DNA of 64,000 bases from Silene latifolia (Eukaryota; Streptophyta; Magnoliopsida; Caryophyllales; Caryophyllaceae): the NCBI RefSeq assembly GCF_048544455.1, contig NC_133534.1, positions 123,900,269-123,964,268 on the forward strand, written 5' to 3'. The notes below the pieces were generated by a model. The model was not told the DNA's origin. It saw only the letters and a list, made by a program, of their open reading frames with translations, and did no database searches. Made by a program: the position numbers and the translations under genes. Shown here piece by piece: positions 1 through 11,630 of the stretch. How positions within the stretch are numbered: the first letter of the stretch is position 1; each line of letters opens with the position of its first letter.

Positions 1-461
1 TTGAGCACATGAGGGCTAACCTTTTGGCCCCCTTTGATGTTGATTTCGAAAAATGCGGAGGCCGCCTCATATTGGATGATCCTTGGAGCTTGCGAAAACA
101 TGGTCACAAGCTTGGTGTAAATCTCATAGGCCGTGCTCATTTTAATAGCACTCCTTTGGAGATTGGGTTCCATAGAGAAAATCAAGACGATCTTGATAGC
201 GGCCGACTCTTTTAGGTAGGCCTCATAGGCTTCCCTTACGGCGGAGGTTGACCTAGTAGTAGGTGTGGTGGGAGCGGCTTCGGTAAGGTAACGAAGCTTG
301 TCATCACCTTTCGCGGTCAAACGGAGTTGCGCGTCCCAATCGGCGAAGTTAGATCCATTCTTATCAAGTTTACATCGATCCATAAAGGATCGGAGCCAAG
401 AAGCATTGGGGAGTGGTGGAGCGTTTGCGCTAGTTGATGCGGATAAAATTTGAGTAGACAT
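1..461 (-). CDS. Copia gag, N-terminal part (element A), truncated by window edge
   Basis: An open frame starts at ATG 461 (MSTQILSAS...) and stays open to base 1, about 153 residues. Gag forms the virus-like particle that packages retrotransposon RNA in the cytoplasm. It aligns along its length with the gag of element E: shared stretches include SWLRS.MD.C.L...GSNF..W, TSAVR.A...Y, AYEI.T...TMFSQ.P and GQKV.PHVLK. The start is supported by the same position in E and by the leader ending just before it. No stop or frameshift is visible in this part. The zinc knuckle and protease would lie left of the window. Confidence 0.85.
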   Translation of the reverse strand, partial: MSTQILSASTSANAPPLPNASWLRSFMDRCKLDKNGSNFADWDAQLRLTAKGDDKLRYLTEAAPTTPTTRSTSAVREAYEAYLKESAAIKIVLIFSMEPNLQRSAIKMSTAYEIYTKLVTMFSQAPRIIQYEAASAFFEINIKGGQKVSPHVL

Positions 462-1199
462 TGCAAACTAATCAAATTGACTACAAAATAGAAAAATGAA
501 GGAATTATAAACTTCTATCGTTTTAATAAAACTTGTAAATATTTTAAACAAGTCTTAGCATTTATATAGTGACCTTTAGCCAACTATAATAAATGATTCC
601 GAGACCCAAAATTAATATTAACTTTGATGTGAGCCAACGGGGCCTCTACCCCTTTACTAATATAACTTGGTAGGTTAACTCTTTTAACCGATTCTACAAT
701 TAGAACTCTCGGTCGATGAATTTATGTTAAGTTCATCTTTAGCCCGAGCCTATTGCGGCTACAGTCACAAAATACCTTCGTTGAGATCAACCAAATTTTC
801 GAAGTGTAATAACTATTTATTACCCCACTTACCCATCGTCAATAGAAGCACCCCGAAAAATCGTATTGTACCCCTTATGTAATTGAGATTCATGTGCTCC
901 TACTATTTTGTAAGGCTAAGTCTCAATGTTTTTAAAAGTAAAGGTCTTGTCAATTTATTATCTACCAATTTCAAGTGAGCTAAAAGTCAAATTATCGATA
1001 ATTATAATTGACACAGTCGAAAAATCGATATGATATGCATGTGTTGTTATGACGATTTGGCAATGCATGTAACATATTAAAAGAAATGCAAAGCAAATAA
1101 TAAATTCCTAGTATGGCCTTCCTAAAATAGAAAATCAAATAATCTATTACAAATTCGGAAACCAACTCCTTTGGTCCCTTGAATCTTCAAGTGGCACGC
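462..1199 (-). other. Element A leader, gag-proximal part
   Basis: Non-coding leader between gag and the insertion point of G. It matches the leaders of B, C, D and E. It carries the conserved arm CCTAGTATGGCC at 1107-1118, whose complement lies beyond G at 9178-9189. I see no coding potential. Confidence 0.75.
1195..1199. repeat. Target-site duplication of element G, left copy (CACGC)
   Basis: CACGC directly precedes the left LTR of G and is repeated at 8961-8965 directly after its right LTR. Joining the flanks restores a leader like those of the related copia elements, which confirms the insertion. Confidence 0.95.
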
Positions 1200-2528
1200 T
1201 GTAACACCCCCATATTCAGAGGAGCCTTAACTAGGCCTTCCTTAGCATATAAGGGCGTTACCATCTCGGTTGCCCGAGGTAAGTAATCCTCAAAAGTCGA
1301 TAAAAGAACAATTATAGTTATATTACAAGCGTTACAACCAACTTAAGAGAATAAAGGTACAACTCATTGGCTACACTCTATTACTATCAAATCTCGTGAA
1401 GACTCATCCCTGCCCGGACTCCAGCTATCAACGACATCAACACCTGCTAAGACAGACTGCTCACCATAAGGGATCACAGCAGACACATAAAACAACAAGA
1501 CAACCACACAAGGTCAGTACTGAGATAAGACATGACAATACCAACAACATCTATCAACACAACATAGCACAATTAGTCACACACACAATCACACCCACTC
1601 CAACCAATCTCCGTCATCGACTGTCCACTAGACCAGCCCTGCCAGTGGGGGACCGCAGCCGTACCCACCAAATCCCCGCTCATCATACCGAGCGATAACC
1701 ATGTCCCATTAATGTGCACATCCCCTCCCGTGGCGGGTTCCACGGAGGGTGAAACTAGGGCGTGAAGCCACTCCCGCAAGTGACTCCACTCAGCCGAAGA
1801 CGCACCTCGAGAACCAAAGACAAACAATCACAGATAGCTGCAATACACAACAACCAACAAACTGTATACAGCAACCGACTACTGTATTTACACTGCCACA
1901 CAAACACAACCACAATCCAACAACCACGACACGACAACCGACACATTAGACTATCCACAGAAACTGAGTAGGCGAACCTACCTTTAAGCAACTGCAACCA
2001 CTCCATGCCAACATACGAAATATCCAGCAATCAAGCAACACCTATATCCACAACACAATCATCTATCACTACCAAGCAAACCCTAAATGCAAAGACAAGG
2101 ATACAGATGATGATGACGAGATACCTACAAGAAGAAACCTGGCAAAAGATCGCTACCCGACTCAAGCTATGCTCTCCTAAGGCACAAGCACCTTCAAAGG
2201 CTTCCATGGAGGTTATATGGTGAAGGGAAGGGAATGAGGCGACCTAAGGATCTGAAGAAATGAGGCGGAAATGATTTGCGGATTTAACAAAACGCGATTA
2301 TAAACCCTCGCTGAAAACCCGTTACTCGATCGAGTGGCCCACATACTCGATCGAGTGTCCCCTACTCGATCGAGTATCTAAGCTACTCGATCGAGTAGCC
2401 TCTACTCTATCGAGTACCACACATAACTCACAACCCAAGGTAACTTTGGCACGCACTTCTAAGGACTATTACCGCTCCCAAGGTCAGTCAAAGCTGGTCA
2501 AAGAATCTCTAAAAGGGCGGGTATTACA
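1200..2528 (-). repeat. Element G 3' LTR
   Basis: 1329 bp, TG...CA type with 5-bp inverted ends TGTAA/TTACA. It carries an array of the near-palindrome TACTCGATCGAGTA at about 2332-2417. It is nearly collinear with 7632-8960. Small frames in it on both strands recur in both LTRs but show no protein-like conservation. Confidence 0.93.
2332..2417. repeat. CTCGATCGAG motif array in the 3' LTR of G
   Basis: Five spaced copies of a 14-bp near-palindrome of the form TACTCGATCGAGTA, the last with a C-to-T change (CTCTATCGAG). Spacers of about 4-9 bp often begin with GCC or GTCC. The same array is in the other LTR at about 8754-8847. Confidence 0.9.
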
Positions 2529-2545
2529 GGCTTCCCCCCTTAAAG
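2529..2545 (-). other. Element G polypurine tract
   Basis: On the minus strand AAGGGGGGAAGCC abuts the 3' LTR. This is the expected primer for plus-strand DNA synthesis and fixes the element's orientation. Confidence 0.8.
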
Positions 2546-3964
2546 AGAACTTCGTCCCCGAAGTTCAACTCACCCAACCAAGGCACACAAAACGGAAACA
2601 AAACGACATCACTATTATTATTATTTTTTGCATAGGTTACTATTCCCCGAAAATACCATCCCCCATGTCATCATCATCAACTGTCTAACGCTCCATATAG
2701 ATCGACCTCTACGAGCTACTACTTGAAATACCAACCGGCACAACATTACGAGATTACCCTTCACAAGCGACAACCATCAACACGAAACATACTATCAACA
2801 CACCGTATGATTATACCACCATGTTACTCAACAACGCGATTCCATTCCAACACATGACATTATAGCTATCTCTTTGTGACCGTCTTTTAAAACATACTAT
2901 CAACTTTCACTTTGACATACAAGTTACTTCCACTAACAAGTGCAAACAATTATACTTCCATACAAAAAATGTGACCAAAGTCGTAGAAAACGTTATAAAC
3001 AAACAACATAATTTCAAAATCGGCCTTTTTATTTTGCGACATTACTCTTCCCCTCTAAAAAGGAACTTCGTCCCCGAAATTCACCACCAAATTACTACAT
3101 ATGTTACTTACTACTTACATCTTGACATATATCCAAACCATATTATTCATTATTGACATTACTCATATTACTCGTACAACCAGTAAACCATAAAGATGTA
3201 TGCAACCATATTCGAATAACTAACCACCGTCAAGAAGGCATGTATATACCATTTGTATTTGTATATGGAAGGACACACTTCCGGCGAAATATAACTTGTA
3301 GACATTACGGATGTAAGATTAAAGCAATAGGAAACAATTACAACTTCACTATTCGTTACAAATACGCACCTAAAATCCAAGCACGACTTCCAACATATGA
3401 AATTAACGGTTCAAACATGTTACTAATCATCAATAACCATGTTAAACATCAAAACATGTAACTATATAATCATTAAACAATTTTAATTAGTGAAAAGTTC
3501 CTGTAACAGTGCTACTCGATGGAGTATATAGGGTACTCGATCGAGTGCCCGCTACTCGATCGAGTCTCTTGGCTACTCGATCGAGTAGCCCTGAGATCAG
3601 AATGCCTCATTTCTGTCATACCTGCAGCTACTCGACCGAGTATGGGGTACTCTGTCGAGTACCTACAGGTCGAAATCTTGGAAAATCCTGTCATAACACC
3701 ACATATATATATATAATCGTCACATAACGCGAGTCGGGATGACTTCCCGACCCCCAAAATCAATCCTTCCACAAGGTCAAACTAGCAAATCCGGCCTTAT
3801 GGCCATCCATACAAACCAAAATAAAAAGTTCTAACTAACAACAACTACCATCGTCCAACATCATCAACCATAAACAAGGATAAAGAAAAGGAGTATCACT
3901 CCTGCTGCTGCTGATGCTCATCCATCATTTCATTTCCACCACCATCTCCTCCCGAGGTGCCTGC
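2546..3964 (-). other. Element G 3' untranslated region
   Basis: About 1.4 kb between the ORF end and the polypurine tract without convincing coding sequence. It contains a second motif cluster (3510-3670). Confidence 0.7.
3510..3670. repeat. CTCGATCGAG motif array, internal 3' part of G
   Basis: Six copies of the ACTCGATCGAGT motif, some degenerate (ACTCGATGGAGT, ACTCGACCGAGT, ACTCTGTCGAGT), in the non-coding region downstream of the G ORF. Confidence 0.85.
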
Positions 3965-5509
3965 TCACGATGACCCAATACCCGCATCAACCCCCGCTCC
4001 AGCTCCAGGACTCACGTACCATGGGGTCAAGCCACCATAAGCAAAGGACTGAGGTGTCCCCCAAGCTGACTGATCCACCCCGTAAGAGTGGAAAACCCCA
4101 CTGTAGTCCCCAACTCCGCTCCACCACACTGGATGTGGTCCCTCGGTCCCAATCCCCTGAGCATACGCCATCTCATGCATGTTCCGGAGTGTCAAGGTTG
4201 ATGACACTCTCTCTGCCAAGTAGCTCGAACGCGTCTCCGGGGTGTCGAGGTAGGGGTAACAAGGAAAAGGGTGTTGTTGCGGTGGTGCTGTCGGCCGTGG
4301 TCTAATCTCAGCGGTCCTCTCCCTCACTCGACGGGGTCCTCTCCCCATCCTGGGTCTCTCCTCCACTGCCGTCGCGTTCTCTCCCTTCTTCGGCTCGGGC
4401 ATCACCTGGACGATCGTGTCATCAATGAGGTACGTCCGCAACTGTCGAGGTCCATCATCATCCTCTTCCTCCTCATCGGAGTCCACAGCTACTACCACCG
4501 GGTCTAACGGCTCTGTCGGTGGGAGGTGCTCAGGAGCCGGAATCTTCATCCAGCTCATGCCCCACACCCTCCAAGCTAGGCTGCCATCAGCTAAAGTTCT
4601 CAACCATTTCAGGTCGAGGTAGTAGTCTCAGTCCATAATAGGCACCGGTGTAGCCAGAGGACCATACTCAGATGAAGCCTCAAAGGAGGATAGCTTTTCA
4701 GCTAGCCGAGTGGCGATAGCACCACAACTCAAGTACCGGGTAGTGGAAGTAGTCATAAAGGCAAGGCTAGCACAGACCATGGCATGAGCATTAAAGACCA
4801 CCCTCTCGGTCCGCTCCAGGTTGAGGTAAGACATCAGAAGCAACATCTCATGATTGTTCAGTTTACTAATATCCGGTCTCTCAAAAAGGAGGTTCGAAAC
4901 AGAACGAAGAAAGATCCTCAAGGTAACATGTTGAACATCATTAATCAACATGTTACTTGAGGTGGGAGCTGGCATTCCGGTAAGACAAGACATTAGGCGG
5001 CAGACACCGCACTCGGAAGGGATCTCACTGATGGAATCCTTGGGAGGCTTGGCCAACCCAAGGTGAGACGCAAAAAGGTCCATGGTCAACAGGAAACTGG
5101 TGTTCATCAAACAAAACTCAACAGTTTGTGCAGCTGGCTCGTAATTAAACGAGCTCATAAACTCCAAGGTAAGAAAAGGGTAAGAATGCTTCCTAAACCG
5201 ATACAGTCCCATGAATCCCAAAGTCTCAAAGATGTGACGGACATCCGTCTCAATTCCCAAGTCAGTAACAAGTGTGGTATCCACACAACGGGTAGGCCTC
5301 ATTTTGCGTTTCTGTAACGCCACAAATCGCTCTCTCTGTTTAAAGTCTACAAACACCACCGAAGGGTACTCCGGTACCGCGGGTACTACGGGTCCACTAC
5401 CTTCCCCAAGCTCGGGTTGTGAAGCCCTCCCCCTCTTACTCTGACGGGTCCCTATGTTTAGTCTTGGCATCTGTTTCAGCATACGATTTAAACAAACTTG
5501 CATAGGCAT
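3965..5509 (-). pseudogene. ATHILA ORF1-like protein gene of element G, one in-frame stop
   Basis: One minus-strand frame from ATG 5509 (alternative ATG 5470, beginning MPRLNIGTRQSK) to a stop at 3965, interrupted by a single in-frame TGA at 4628-4630; total about 515 codons. The first part has the pattern I recall for the ATHILA ORF-1 family (a protein of unknown function found in plant gypsy elements): RFVALQKRKMRPTRC, TDLGIETDV, YPFLTLEFMSSFNY, then a Leu/Met-rich region. The second part has an acidic run (DSDEEEEDDDG), a basic run (RMGRGPRRVRERT) and a Gly/Pro/Trp-rich tail. The TGA was read as a stop because nothing suggests recoding. Function is unknown. Confidence 0.75.
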
Positions 5510-5518
5510 GTAAAGCAA

Positions 5519-7616
5519 TTAATTCACACAATTGAACTTTGAATACTCAGCTAGGTACACACTTTCACCAACAAATTCTAATTTGATACATAAATTCAGT
5601 TTATAGTAACTCAGACGATCTCTATTGTTGTGAAAAGTTTAGCATGATAAACACAATCTACTCAACCAATTCGGATATCATGGCATGGCTCAAATGCTAC
5701 CCCATGTAATTACTTGATATCATGTGAGATATTCATATATGTTCATAGAAAGGCAACTTAAAACATGTCATCATCAAGCTTCAACATTAGAAGCAATTAA
5801 CTCAACTAGACTAGTCAGACGGTCTCTACAACTGTAACAAATTGACATATTCATCAACAATTAACATCACCATTATCATCTTAAAAGCTTAACTCTTGCA
5901 TATGCATTCATATCTAACACAAAATCTCAATTATAGAAAACGAAATTCAATTTGGGGCACTTTTAAGACGAAATTTTAAGGAAAATTTTAAGGTGAAAAT
6001 CACCAAAATCCATCTTTCAACATGATATATACAGCATATAGTGCTCAATTTCATCATCTAACACGTAGAAAACAACCAAAAATCAATTTTGATTTTGTAA
6101 ACCCTAGAAAATTCGTCCCAATTTGGCAATTTCTATACTATTTTTGGAGCAATTAATCATTAATAATCATGAAAGGGAAGCATATGAATCACATTACAAC
6201 AATTAAATGCAATAATTCGCCCATATGAATCGAAATTTCAGTTAATTCTACCATTCTAACAAGTTCAAAGTGATAAAACATGTAAATAAGGAAGAAGTTC
6301 ATACCTTGATTATATAGGAAAGTAAAAGAACGAGATTAAACAAAGCAAACAACCCAACTAATCACCACTAACACAAGAATAGGAGAGTTTTGAGAGAGAT
6401 TTAGGGCTTAGGGTTCGAATAGAAAAAGAAAGAATGAGAGGAATAAGAAGAAATAAGGGTTTTAAGAAACCCGTAAGAGGCTCTGTACTGTAGCCTACTC
6501 GATCGAGTGCCTAGGTTACTCGATCGAGTGCCCTCTACTCGATCGAGCAGGTGCTATTTCGTCGAGTATCTGCAGAAAATTTCCACATCCCGACGTCATA
6601 GCTTCCTAACTAGATCGAGTGAGGTCTACTCGGTCTATTAAGCACTCGCACTCGGTCAAGTAAGGTTGAGTACTCGGTCAGAAATACGAAGTCGATTGAA
6701 GATTCCTGCAAAAACAATATCGCGTGTCGATTCCAAACTATGTTCGGAATTCGTCACTAGTTATCATACTCACTCATGTATTACCATTACTAATCAAGCA
6801 TAGCATACCGTCTCATCAGATAAGATTCATGTCATATTACGCTACAACAAAGTTACCCAACTCGGTTTACCTGCTTCCGAGTCATTCATATACATAATCA
6901 CGTCATCATACCATATCTAAACTCGTCTTACCACATTGTTATCATCTTATTCTCATGTTAATGCAAAACATATATTTAACGCTAATTATTCTTCCATGTC
7001 ATTCAAAGGTATTACTAACATGTTCCAATTTCAATCATAAGCAACTTATTCTACACAAATTAATCATTACACAGCGGAAACTTTCAACCATAAGACATTG
7101 CACAAACGCATCTCTATTTGTTATTTCTCACATTATAACTCAACATTTTTAACTATCCTCATTATAGCTACAGTAGGACTTATAAACTCATATAGGATTA
7201 CCATTACTGACAACTTGAAACAAACACCAACATATTCACTTTTCATACTACAACATACACTTCCATAATTTTCACGCATTCCTATTAACTAAAACCTACA
7301 TCGCATAAGCTCAATAATTCTATCCAACTTCACCATATACAATTCAAGTGCGACTATCACGCTTATACCAACTTCAACAAGACTCATCCATAGGTATTCC
7401 CAACGAAATTAACATACACATTAGACATACACACGAACTCCACATTCCCATACCCAGTGACTGGCTTAAGTACAATGAGGCCAAGATTTTGAAATGAGGG
7501 CGCCTACTCACCCAAAACCTAGCATCAGCTGGGGATCTCATCATACATACACCAGGTTCATTTTATTAGACTCACTACGTTCATTATTTTCATTGGTTAC
7601 AGGTTCCAAAATCGTC
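5519..7616 (-). other. Element G 5' leader
   Basis: About 2.1 kb between primer site and ORF, AT-rich, with no protein-like frame. It holds another motif cluster at about 6490-6675. Confidence 0.7.
6490..6675. repeat. CTCGATCGAG motif array in the G leader
   Basis: Three perfect ACTCGATCGAG copies followed by degenerate ones (TTCGTCGAGTA, CTAGATCGAGTG, ACTCGGTCAAGTA, ACTCGGTCAG). Element G thus carries four arrays: one in each LTR and two internal. Confidence 0.85.
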
Positions 7617-7628
7617 GCTCTGATACCA
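7617..7628 (-). other. Primer-binding site of element G (tRNA-iMet)
   Basis: Minus-strand TGGTATCAGAGC, complementary to the 3' end of initiator tRNA-Met, separated by 3 bp from the 5' LTR. Confidence 0.9.
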
Positions 7629-7631
7629 CTT

Positions 7632-8960
7632 TGTAACACCCCCATATTCAGAGGAGCCTTAACTAGGCCTTCCTTAGCATATAAGGGCGTTACCATCTCG
7701 GTTGCCCGAGGTAAGTAATCATCAAAAGTCGATAAAAGAACAATTATAGTTATATTACAAGCGTTACAACCAACTTAACAGAATAAAGGTACAACTCATT
7801 GGCTACACTCTATTACTATCAAATATCGTGAAGACTCATCCCTGCCCGGACTCCAGCTATCAACGACATCAACACCTGCTAAGACAGACTGCTCACCATA
7901 AGGGATCACGGCAGACACATAAAACAACAAGACAACCACACAAGGTCAGTACTGAGATAAGACATGACAATACCAACAACATCTACCAACACAACATAGA
8001 ACAATCAGTCACACACACAATCACACCCACTCCAACCAATCTCCGTCACCGACTGTCCAATGGACCAGCCCTGCCAGTGGGGGACCGCAGCCGTACCCAC
8101 CAAATCCCCGCTCATCATACCGAGCAATAACCCTGTCCCATTAATGTACACATCCCCTCCCGTGGCGGGTTCCACGGAGGGCGAAACTAGGGCGTGAAGC
8201 CACTCCCGCAAGTGACTCCACTCAGCCAAGGACGCACCTCGAGAACCAAAGACAAACAATCACAGACAGCTGCAATACACAACAACCAACAAACTATATA
8301 CACCAACCGACTACTGTATATACGCTGCCACACAAACACTACCACAATCCAACAACCACGACACGACAACGGACACACTAGACTATCCACAGAAACTGAG
8401 TAGGCGAACCTACCTTTAAGAAACTGCAACCACTCCATGCCAACATACGAAATATCCAGCAATCAAGCAACACCTATATCCACAACACAATCATCTATCA
8501 CTACCAAGCAAACCCTAACTGCAAAGACAAGGATACGGATGATGATGACGTCATACATACAAGAAGAAACCTGGCAAAAGACCGCTACCCGACTCAAGCT
8601 ATGCTCTCCTAAGGCACAAGCACCTTCAAAGGCTTCCATGGAGGTTATATGGTGAAGGGAAGGGAAAGAGGCGACCTAAAGATCTGAAGAAATGAGGCGA
8701 AAATGATTTACGGATTTAACAAAACGCGATTATAAACCCTCGCTGAAAACCCGTTACTCGATCGAGTGGCCCACATACTCGATCGAGTGTCCCCTACTCG
8801 ATCGAGTATCTAAGCTACTCGATCGAGTAGCCTCTACTCTATCGAGTACCACACATAACTCACAACCCAAGGTAACTTTGGCACGCACTTCTAAGGACTA
8901 TTACCTCTCCCAAGGTCAATCAACGCTGGTCAAAGGGTCTCTAAATGGGCGGGTATTACA
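7632..8960 (-). repeat. Element G 5' LTR
   Basis: 1329 bp, matching 1200-2528. Read on the minus strand, its motif array (about 8754-8847) lies 110-205 bp from the LTR start, and a TATA-like TTTATAATC (8728-8737) follows about 20 bp further on. Confidence 0.93.
8754..8847. repeat. CTCGATCGAG motif array in the 5' LTR of G
   Basis: Same five-unit array as in the other LTR. The array core is nearly unchanged between LTRs although about 3% of the surrounding LTR differs. Confidence 0.9.
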
Positions 8961-8965
8961 CACGC
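8961..8965. repeat. Target-site duplication of element G, right copy (CACGC)
   Basis: Repeats 1195-1199. The leader of copia element A resumes here. Confidence 0.95.
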
Positions 8966-10342
8966 CTCCCAAGAACACCGTCTTTGTCGGAACGCCTTTC
9001 CGAATGGCACGTCTTGAAGAAACTCCGGAATCACAAATAATAATAAAATACAAAGCTATTCCTATTATACATTTGTAATATGAAAAACTAGTAAAAGTAA
9101 AAGTGATACGAGATCACATTAAATTACAACCGAATCAATATCCCCTTACATTACGGGTAATATCGATTAAAACTAAGGCCATACTAAGATAAAATTACAT
9201 AATTCAAAATTACATAAATAAAATATGACATTCAACAATGAAATATGAAGCATTATAATATGTATCTATCATGCCAAATTATGTGCCAAATCGCCCTATT
9301 CAACTTATATCGATCATATAACACGGTTTTATGGAAATTCACGATTTTTAACTTATTAAAATCGCTAAATAATACTAAAATCTAATTTTAGTCCAAGTTA
9401 ACTATCCTAACTCTCTTAGGACTCAAAAATTAGTCATTACTCAATTTTTGACGATAATTTAACTTGATATAATATTAATGCTCATTTTGACCCTAAAATC
9501 ATAACTTTTATGAAATATATCCAACTTAAATTACAATAATTTCAAAATTTGAATTTTAAATTTTTGAAAATTCTGGAATATATCCATTACACTCATAATG
9601 TCAAAATAATGGTTTAAAATTTTCGAATTTATTTCGAGAAAATGTAGTTGCGATTTATCGATTTTATCAAATAAAACATCTAAAGCATACAAAAATTAAT
9701 CTAATCAATTTTAAAATTTTAGATCTGATAAGTGGGATAAAAATGAAACTTAAAATAATTTTCTCATGCCATGTAATTTGTTTTAGCTATTTATGCTAAA
9801 ATAGTCACTATTTATGTCATTTTTACACTAAAAATTCATAAATCATGCAAAATAAATCAAGTTTATCTTAAATTTTACACACAGTGCGTAAAATGTGCAT
9901 GTGACAACATATTAAAATTTGATGGCCTGTTTCGAAGTTTAACTATTTTTAACCATTTTACCTCCATTTAATCCATTTTTATCTCGTAAAAATCATAAAT
10001 CATGCAAAATAAATCAAATTTATACAAAACTTTACATACAATAAGTAAAATATTCATGTGAGGTCATATAAAAATTTCAAGGTTAGAAACTATGTCTAAC
10101 TATTTTTAGCGTTTTAAATACCATTTTAGTCATTAAAATGTAATAAAATAACTAAAAATCATTAATATGAGCAATAAAATACCATAAATCATAAAAATGA
10201 CCTAAATACATTTTAGGACCAGAATATATAACATGCAATATGATTTCGTGAATTTATCAAATAAATCACAAATTTTTAGTTTTAATTAAGTTACTAATAA
10301 CTCGAAAAAACTATAAATCGATTATGCATGCAACATCCTATA
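8966..10342 (-). other. Element A leader, LTR-proximal part
   Basis: Non-coding, AT-rich and collinear with the leaders of B (14190-17570), C (26050-27460), D (43463-44880) and E (47959-49210). It holds the second conserved arm GGCCATACTAAG (9178-9189). No coding potential is visible. Confidence 0.8.
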
Positions 10343-10353
10343 CTCTGATACCA
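10343..10353 (-). other. Primer-binding site of element A (tRNA-iMet type)
   Basis: Minus-strand TGGTATCAGAG next to the LTR. Confidence 0.85.
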
Positions 10354-10355
10354 AT

Positions 10356-11630
10356 TTTTAGGTTCATATACCTATTATTAGGCTTTTCTAATGGTGAACT
10401 AATTAACATATTAATATAAGTTCATTAAGATCTAGTCCATGCATAACTAAATAAGATATAAAATAAGAAACAATGGTTCTTACATTGTTGTTGGTTCGAT
10501 AATTAGGGCACAAATAAGGACACCTTCCTTATTTGTTCGCTTAAAAGTATGGATGATCCTCCAACCTCAAATATAGAGATACTCCTTACAAATGAAACCC
10601 AAGATTTTTCCCTTAAAACTAATATATAAATTAACTAAATTGATATATTAGTAACCCTTAATTATTCTAATAATTGTTTATTACTACTCTAGTAATAATA
10701 TTATGTGATATTAGAATTAAGATGAACAATTTTTAGAGTTTCTAAAACAATTTTGAGAGATTAGAGAGAAAACTACACAATACAATATTGTATATCATTA
10801 GAATGAATGAAAAATAACAGCCAAGCCCTTATAGAGGAGGGAGGGTGCCGGTTTTTGAGAGCCAAGAGAAGGCCAATGCATGCCCTTATCTTTTCCTTTT
10901 GTTATTCACAAGAAAGTAGATGTAAGGCTACTTACAAATAGGTTATCATTGTGTTTTATTTAACAATTAAATAAAACACCCACTAACCTATAATCCCTTC
11001 ATTTTTTCGGTCACTTTGGATAAAAATGGACTTCCATTTTATTTTGCCAATTTGTCATTTGTCACACAATATGTCACATGTAGCATATAACATGTTATTA
11101 ATTAATTTAATGCATATTTAATAATTAAATATCATTATATACATTAATTAAATTACATATAACAAATTGTCTAGTAATACATAATTACATGGTATAAATG
11201 GGACATGTTAATATAATTCACAACATTTTGTAATTATAACTAACTATTCATTCTTATCACAATTGTTTCATAAACAATAATCAATTTTAGTAATGAAAAT
11301 ATTTCAATTACTAAATGAATCTTATTTAATCAAATTACAATAAGATATAAATATTCTCACTCACAAATTGAATTGTTCAAATTTAAGGAATTAATTAACT
11401 TGTATCGATATACAATTAATCAACTTATCTATTAAGGGAACTGTCCTATAGGTGTGACCTTAAGGGATCAACTGATCACCACCATCAAACGACAGTAATG
11501 TCAAACTCTAGTTAGCCAATCATTACTGATTAATGTTCAGTTGACTATATAAATGAATCATCCCTTACGTATTCTTAATTTGAGATTTAAACATGTGATC
11601 GCACTATTTTTGAGGACACATACTCCAACA
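10356..11630 (-). repeat. Element A 5' LTR (copia)
   Basis: About 1275 bp. The minus strand begins TGTTGGAGTATGTGTCCTC, as in the LTRs of B and E, and includes the conserved block (11443-11520) with GGTGTGACC, GGGATCAACTGATCACCACC and GACAGTAATGTCAAAC. The primer-site end is degenerate, so that boundary is good to a few bases. Confidence 0.85.

Larger units (their letters stand above)
1200..8960 (-). mobile_element. Element G: complete non-autonomous gypsy-type LTR retrotransposon
   Basis: Two LTRs of exactly 1329 bp (1200-2528 and 7632-8960), each TGTAACACC...GGTATTACA, flank a 5103-bp interior; the target duplication is CACGC. A primer site complementary to tRNA-iMet (TGGTATCAGAGC on the minus strand, 7617-7628) sits next to the right LTR, and a purine-rich tract lies next to the left LTR, so the element reads right to left. 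By eye the LTRs differ at about 41 positions (about 97% identity), making G older than C, D and E. The only gene is an ATHILA-ORF1-like frame; gag, protease, RT and integrase are absent. It therefore depended on enzymes from another element. Confidence 0.93.
1..11630 (-). mobile_element. Element A: Ty1/copia retrotransposon, 5' part (split by element G)
   Basis: A minus-strand copia element, read from right to left: 5' LTR (10356-11630), tRNA-iMet type primer site (10343-10353), untranslated leader (10342-8961, resuming 1199-462) and the start of gag (461-1). The leader is split at 1199/8961 by element G, with a CACGC duplication at both edges. Pol and the 3' LTR lie left of the window. The LTR, leader and gag resemble element E (46702-55976) throughout, so A belongs to the same copia group. 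A is itself inserted in the 3' non-coding part of gypsy element F; the right junction is 11630/11631, and the left target duplication is outside the window. Confidence 0.85.

Noticed and set aside
9..215. Plus-strand frame of 68 codons
   Set aside because: It is antisense to the gag of element A, which is supported by alignment to element E.
1396..1827. Frames of 84-100 codons on both strands, repeated at 7828-8259
   Set aside because: They lie in the LTRs of G and recur because the LTR is duplicated; they are low-complexity His/Thr/Gln-rich and have no family match.
2332..2417. CRISPR-like spaced repeats (TACTCGATCGAGTA)
   Set aside because: Units are short, degenerate, irregularly spaced and inside plant LTRs; no cas genes exist and the context is eukaryotic.
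4628..4630. TGA in the G ORF as a selenocysteine or readthrough codon
   Set aside because: Plants do not use selenocysteine and no readthrough context is evident; a plain nonsense mutation is simpler.
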